Of a stretch of DNA of 64,000 bases, positions 60,322 to 64,000 are shown piece after piece. The DNA comes from an uncultured Myxococcales bacterium. Its GTDB lineage: Bacteria; Myxococcota_A; UBA9042. Position 1 is the first letter of the stretch, and the number at the start of each line of letters is the position of its first letter. The translations under genes were made by a program, and so were the position numbers. The stretch covers positions 115,819-179,818 of the forward strand of contig CAISBR010000021.1 in NCBI GenBank assembly GCA_903883645.1. The letters are read 5' to 3'. Below the pieces are notes generated by a model. That model was not told the origin of the DNA. It saw only the letters and a list, made by a program, of their open reading frames with translations, and searched no databases.

Positions 60322-62265
60322 TTAAGGCCCCGTTGCCACGGTGGGATTGCGCAGCAGCACATAGCGCTGGTCGGCCGACAGCTGGCTATGATTGGGGCCG
60401 GCCAGCCAAAACATCAGGTTGGTCGAGCCGTTGGCGCTGCATTCTTCGCTCGATAAGTGGCCGTCGCCGTCGCTGTCGAGGTTGGATGCGCACTGCGGTG
60501 TGTCGAGTAACGGGTCAAAACTTTTGCCGTTTTGCTCCGAGGTGTGGAACAGGCCCATATAATGACCGCCCTCGTGGGCCATTACCGAGGCAAATACCGA
60601 CACGTCGTCGTCGAGATAGGCGAGCGCCACGGCCACGCCCCCGTGCGGCAGGCCTGGGAACGACGGTGGGCCGGGAATGCCGCCCGACTGGCCCAAAGTG
60701 ACATAACCACCACCGTCGCCAGCGAATTGGTCGATAAAGAAGTAGTGCAGACCCGGCTCGGAGCTACTGTCGGCGGTGGCAAAAAGTTGCTGCAATTCGG
60801 CGTCGTTGTCGATGACTGCCGCGCTGGTAGCCACGCTGCCGCCCACTTGCTTGTACGTCACGCTGCCGAGTTGGATGCCCACCGCGCCGTAGATCGCGCC
60901 CAGCTTCGTCAGGGCGGTCTGTAAGTTCGCGTCGTTAGGTGCATTCTGCGCCGAGAGCCGGCTCTGGTTGGTAAACCACAGCACCACTGGCAACGTGCCC
61001 GACTGCAGCAGGCCCGTAGCGCGCTTGACCACGGCGTCGAGTTGCACGGTGGCGCCATCGTAGCTTCCCCAGGTAAATTGATAGGTTCCTTGGCCAATGC
61101 CCAGACGGGGCGAGTTGGGATACATCGCGGCCAGCACGCCAGCGCCCAGCGGCACCACCTTGAAGTCGCCGACCAGCGGGTCAAAATAGTCGAGCACGAC
61201 CTTGCCGTCGGGTTGCATCGCCTTAGTCAGCGCCAGCTCGGCCGTGGAGTCGAGCGGGCGGGCGTAGAGGGTCACACTGACCGCATCGGCTGGCACCGGC
61301 ACATTGACAGTCTTAAATGTATCCGCGGTCTTGCCTACCTCGATGGTGCCGAGCGCGATGTGGTCAAGCGTGCTCGGGGTCGAGGTGCTGTCGACGCACA
61401 CGCCGCTTTGCGGGTCGCAGACTTGGCCGCTATCGCAGCCGTAGGTGGCGCAGCTCGGCAGGCAAAACCCAAGGCCAGACGAGGTCTTAAGGTCGATACT
61501 CGACGTGCACATATAGCTCGGCCGGCAGTCGACCGAGGTCGCGCACGGCGCCAAGCACCAGTAGCTCAAGGTGCCGGTATCGTCGGGGATGCCGGCGCAC
61601 AGGCCCTCGTGGCTGCCGTCGCTGGCGGTGCACGGCTTGCCTTCGCCGCTGGCGTCGCATAAGTCGAAGCAATATCCGCCCTTCCACACGCCTTGCGAGC
61701 CGGCCTCGTCGACGCAGGCCTCGCTGTGGCACTCGGCGTTGGCGGCGCAGGGGCTGCCGACCTTGCCGTCGGGCACGCCTTCGCTCGAGACGCAGCTGCC
61801 GCTGGCCAAGTCGCAGCGCTGCAAGGCCGGGCACTGATCGCTCGAAGTGCAAAGCGGTATGCAGACTTGCGACCCGTCGCGCGCGGTGCATTGGTAGCCG
61901 CTGCGGCAGGTGCCGCGGTCGCCGCCGCATTGGTCCATGCACGCGGCATTGGCTTCACTTAGCTGTACGCAAGCTGAGCCGGGTGCGCACTCCGCGTCGA
62001 AAGCGATGATTTGCGCGCCGCAATAGGCCGAGCAGTAGCCGCCGCCAAAACTGCCGCCGCTAAAGCAGGTGCCCGACGAGCACTCGCTATCTTGGGCGCA
62101 GCCGGTGCCGACCATGCCGGCGGTATTTGAGTTGGTGGCGACGCACTTGCCGAAGTTGCAGACCATGCCCGTGACGCATGCGGGTACGCAGGTGTCGCCC
62201 GCATAGCCTGTGTCGCAGCCGGCGACGACGAACGCCATGCCGAGGAGCAAAATGCGCACGAACAT
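60322..62265 (-). CDS. Cys-rich lipoprotein metzincin metalloprotease
   Basis: 647 residues from ATG 62265; GTG 62268 is an alternative. The signal ends in lipobox V-V-A-G-C (Cys17). Residues about 20-280 contain many Cys in EGF-like pairs (G-D-T-C-V-P-A-C, C-S-S-G-T-C, C-R-S-G-Y-Q-C). The C-terminal half holds H-E-G-G-H-Y-M-G-L-F-H near residue 561, an exact H-E-x-x-H-x-x-G-x-x-H zinc site. Then comes a canonical EF-hand loop (D-S-D-G-D-G-H-L-S-S-E-E) and N-L-M-F near 616, a Met-turn. This is a metzincin protease, probably acting outside the inner membrane. Its target is unknown. Its start overlaps the stop of the upstream HEAT lipoprotein gene (TGATG), indicating coupled translation. Confidence 0.88.
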   Translation of the reverse strand: MFVRILLLGMAFVVAGCDTGYAGDTCVPACVTGMVCNFGKCVATNSNTAGMVGTGCAQDSECSSGTCFSGGSFGGGYCSAYCGAQIIAFDAECAPGSACVQLSEANAACMDQCGGDRGTCRSGYQCTARDGSQVCIPLCTSSDQCPALQRCDLASGSCVSSEGVPDGKVGSPCAANAECHSEACVDEAGSQGVWKGGYCFDLCDASGEGKPCTASDGSHEGLCAGIPDDTGTLSYWCLAPCATSVDCRPSYMCTSSIDLKTSSGLGFCLPSCATYGCDSGQVCDPQSGVCVDSTSTPSTLDHIALGTIEVGKTADTFKTVNVPVPADAVSVTLYARPLDSTAELALTKAMQPDGKVVLDYFDPLVGDFKVVPLGAGVLAAMYPNSPRLGIGQGTYQFTWGSYDGATVQLDAVVKRATGLLQSGTLPVVLWFTNQSRLSAQNAPNDANLQTALTKLGAIYGAVGIQLGSVTYKQVGGSVATSAAVIDNDAELQQLFATADSSSEPGLHYFFIDQFAGDGGGYVTLGQSGGIPGPPSFPGLPHGGVAVALAYLDDDVSVFASVMAHEGGHYMGLFHTSEQNGKSFDPLLDTPQCASNLDSDGDGHLSSEECSANGSTNLMFWLAGPNHSQLSADQRYVLLRNPTVATGP

Positions 62266-62930
62266 CACGGATTCCTCGCCGGTTTCGCTAGTTCAGCCGC
62301 CAGAGTCGTCTTTACGCTCAGCTCGGTCTCGACCTTGTCGCGGTTGACGAGCGCTTGGCGCGCTGCCGGGGTAGCCATGGCGCCCAGGGCGCGGGCCGCA
62401 CTGTCGCGGGTATGCAAGTCTGCGTGCGCCAACAACTCGCTTAGCAAGCCCACCGCACGCTCGCCAAAGGCAAAACCGTATGCCTTGGCCGCTGGCCGCC
62501 GCACTGCATCGACCGTGGCGGGGTCGCGCAGCACCGTCTCAAACCAGCCGAGCACCTGCTCATTCGGAAAAAAGCGCAAGCTAACCAGCGCTTGCGTCCT
62601 CACGGCCAAGCGCTCGCCCGGGGCGTGGTACAGAGTCCACAGGCCGGGCACGAGCTCGCCTTCGGGCGCTATCGTCAGCAGATCTTCGCGATGGGGAACG
62701 TATTCGTACCCGCTAAAAACCTTGGCCAAACGCTGCTGTAACGGCAGCGAGGCTGGCTGGGTGACCGCAGGCTGCGCCACTTGCCCCGGGGCCGAGGTGG
62801 GCTTGGTCAGGGGCGGTTCGCTGGGCTGGGTGGCCGCGTTCGGCGTCGCAGGGGCGGTGGCTTTGGGCTCGCTGCAACTCGCCAGCGTCGCCATGCCGAG
62901 CGCGAAAAGTGCTAGGTTCGTGTTGCGCAT
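62265..62930 (-). CDS. HEAT-repeat lipoprotein
   Basis: 221 residues from ATG 62930, with an excellent ribosome-binding site (CGGAGG). The signal ends in lipobox T-L-A-S-C (Cys19). A Pro/Thr/Ala-rich linker runs to about residue 62. Residues about 65-215 are helical with HEAT-like repeats (R-T-Q-A-L-V-S-L-R-F-F, V-R-R-P-A-A-K-A-Y-G-F, T-R-D-S-A-A-R-A-L-G-A-M). HEAT repeats bind other proteins. It overlaps the metzincin gene (TGATG), so it may be an anchor or partner of that protease. This is inference from position only. It is divergent from the sulfatase gene. Confidence 0.82.
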   Translation of the reverse strand: MRNTNLALFALGMATLASCSEPKATAPATPNAATQPSEPPLTKPTSAPGQVAQPAVTQPASLPLQQRLAKVFSGYEYVPHREDLLTIAPEGELVPGLWTLYHAPGERLAVRTQALVSLRFFPNEQVLGWFETVLRDPATVDAVRRPAAKAYGFAFGERAVGLLSELLAHADLHTRDSAARALGAMATPAARQALVNRDKVETELSVKTTLAAELAKPARNP

Positions 62931-62990
62931 CGTTCCTCCGTGGGGCAGGGTAGCGAGGCGAGCCGAGGCGTGCAAGCGAGGGGCGCGACA

Positions 62991-64000
62991 GTGTGGCAGA
63001 CGGTTGCGGCTAGGATGGGTACGGTGGCGCTCCTGGCGCTGCAAGCGGTGGTGGTGCAGGCCAAGCCGGCGACTCCGCATGGGGTGCAAGTACCTGTTGA
63101 GCAGCAGAAATCGCTGCGACTGAGCGACTTGCGCCAGGACCGGCCCGAGCCGCCACGGCCCGTGCCCAAGTCCAAGACCTGGAATGTGGTCTGGATCATC
63201 ATGGAGAGCACTGGAACGCGCTATCTGTCGGATACTGCTCCTAAAGTGCCGATGCCGTTCTTCGACAAGCTGGCGAGCGAGGGCTGGCTGTTGGCGCGGC
63301 ATCACTCGACGACGAATTCGAGTGCTCGGGCGATCTTCTCGCAGCTTTCGGGGCTTTATCCTATGCCCACCCTGCCGATGTGGGTCGATCGGGGCGACGT
63401 GGCTGTGCCGTCGCTGCCGGCGCTGCTGGGGCCGGGCTGGAACACGTTTTTGTATACCCCGGGGCGTCTGAACTACTACTTTCCTAAAGGTTTTTTGCAG
63501 GCCGGCGGGCTGGATTGCAAGGGTTATACCGAGCTGCCGCTGGGGCCCAAAGACACGATTGACCCCTTGGCGCGCCGCGAAGAGGCCGTGGTCGATGCGT
63601 TTGTGAAGCGCGTGCACAGCGCCCACGAGCCGTTTCTTGGCGTGTACTACAGCTATGTGGCGCACTGGCCCTACAGCGACCATGGGCCGCAGTATCGGCA
63701 CTATTCGACCAGCACGCCGCAGGGGCGTTACCACAACAACCTAGTCACGCTTGATGCGCAAATCCAGCGTATTTTTGAGCAGGTTAAGGCCGATGGTCGC
63801 CTAGACCGCACGATCTTTGTGCTGGCGGGCGACCACGGCGAGGCGTTCGGGCAGCACCAGGGCAACTGGTCGCATCCCAAGTTTAGCTACGAAGAAAACC
63901 TGCAAACGCCGGCAGTTTTGTGGCAGCCGGCCCTGTTTGCGCCGCGGGTGGTGAGCGAGCTGACGAGCCACGTCGACCTGCTGCCCACAGTGCTCGACGC
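62991..64000 (+). CDS. LtaS-like sulfatase/phosphoglycerol transferase, truncated by window edge
   Basis: Translation read directly from a GTG at 62991 with GAGGGG upstream. 336 residues are visible and the frame stays open to base 64000. A signal peptide is predicted, ending near V-Q-A. The alkaline-phosphatase-superfamily features are N-V-V-W-I-I-M-E-S (Glu as metal ligand, as in LtaS rather than Asp), a Ser/Thr-rich segment T-N-S-S-A-R-A near residue 108 as possible nucleophile site, A-G-D-H-G-E near 283 and a His after it (N-W-S-H-P). This group transfers phosphoglycerol or phosphoethanolamine or cleaves sulfate. With no membrane helices before the catalytic part, it is probably periplasmic. 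ATG 63015 is an alternative start. Confidence 0.82.
   Translation, partial: MWQTVAARMGTVALLALQAVVVQAKPATPHGVQVPVEQQKSLRLSDLRQDRPEPPRPVPKSKTWNVVWIIMESTGTRYLSDTAPKVPMPFFDKLASEGWLLARHHSTTNSSARAIFSQLSGLYPMPTLPMWVDRGDVAVPSLPALLGPGWNTFLYTPGRLNYYFPKGFLQAGGLDCKGYTELPLGPKDTIDPLARREEAVVDAFVKRVHSAHEPFLGVYYSYVAHWPYSDHGPQYRHYSTSTPQGRYHNNLVTLDAQIQRIFEQVKADGRLDRTIFVLAGDHGEAFGQHQGNWSHPKFSYEENLQTPAVLWQPALFAPRVVSELTSHVDLLPTVLD

Noticed and set aside
60290..60325. Sequence TTCGAATC resembling a tRNA T-loop
   Set aside because: Only about 50 bases are free between the two genes and no acceptor or anticodon stem is present.
62932..63734. N-terminal extension of the HEAT lipoprotein back to 63734
   Set aside because: It would run through the divergent sulfatase gene. 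The start at 62930 has a perfect ribosome-binding site and lipobox signal.
1..64000. Mobile elements or prophage
   Set aside because: No transposase, integrase, phage structural gene or terminal inverted repeat was recognised, and base composition looks even.

Overview
The window is GC-rich, densely packed chromosomal DNA, with housekeeping genes mixed with many secreted lipoproteins. No rRNA, tRNA, CRISPR array, prophage or insertion sequence was recognised. Three things suggest a delta-proteobacterial lineage such as Myxococcota or Bradymonadota: very large lipoproteins built of short Cys-rich repeats of the type CDDGNxCTxDxCDxxxGC, a transmembrane Ser/Thr kinase, and an outer membrane with Tol-Pal parts. 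This placement is inferred from gene style, not from a marker gene.

Layout. 1-9.2 kb: a truncated Cys-rich lipoprotein, Hsp20, YaeQ with a LysM lipoprotein, a CPBP protease with a small membrane protein, an enlarged CcmF, a methyltransferase and an ABC-F protein. 9.25-14.5 kb: a 1753-residue Cys-rich lipoprotein with three lamin-tail-like domains, divergent from secA (14.7-17.8 kb). 18-23 kb: Ser/Thr kinase, acyl-CoA thioesterase, HEAT-repeat protein, DedA protein and aminotransferase. 23.1-29.8 kb, leftward: universal stress protein, RarA, a lipoprotein with three DsbA-like domains, a degenerate relative of it, and a small unknown protein. 30.1-34.6 kb, rightward: a small Cys-rich lipoprotein, a Pal-like lipoprotein with a Cys-rich insert, a CpoB-like coiled-coil lipoprotein, and MnmG. 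34.6-39.3 kb, leftward: a tandem AAA ATPase and a lipoprotein with a very long charged helix. 39.5-44.7 kb: EttA, then a permease and amino-acid decarboxylase pair. 44.7-47.8 kb: two related beta-propeller lipoproteins facing each other across a hairpin-rich spacer. 48-52 kb: a MidA-type methyltransferase with PqqD-like N-terminal regions, a PilZ protein, and DNA polymerase III delta-prime. 52.1-58.9 kb: three tightly packed lipoprotein genes, two with Cys-rich repeats, the first with a TULIP/BPI-like lipid-binding domain. 59-63 kb, leftward: a HEAT lipoprotein, a Cys-rich metzincin protease and a sphingosine-phosphate-lyase-like enzyme. 63-64 kb: a truncated LtaS-like sulfatase.

Common theme. 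Much of the window serves the cell envelope: at least 14 lipoproteins, of which seven have Cys-rich ectodomains. Such proteins need export (SecA) and disulfide formation, and the triple-DsbA lipoprotein, where only the middle domain keeps a CxxC pair, is a plausible local helper. The strongest candidates for something undescribed are the TULIP operon (52.1-58.9 kb), the triple-DsbA pair (23.6-27.5 kb), the PqqD-like/MidA fusion (48.1-49.8 kb) and the Cys-rich Pal (30.7-31.6 kb).
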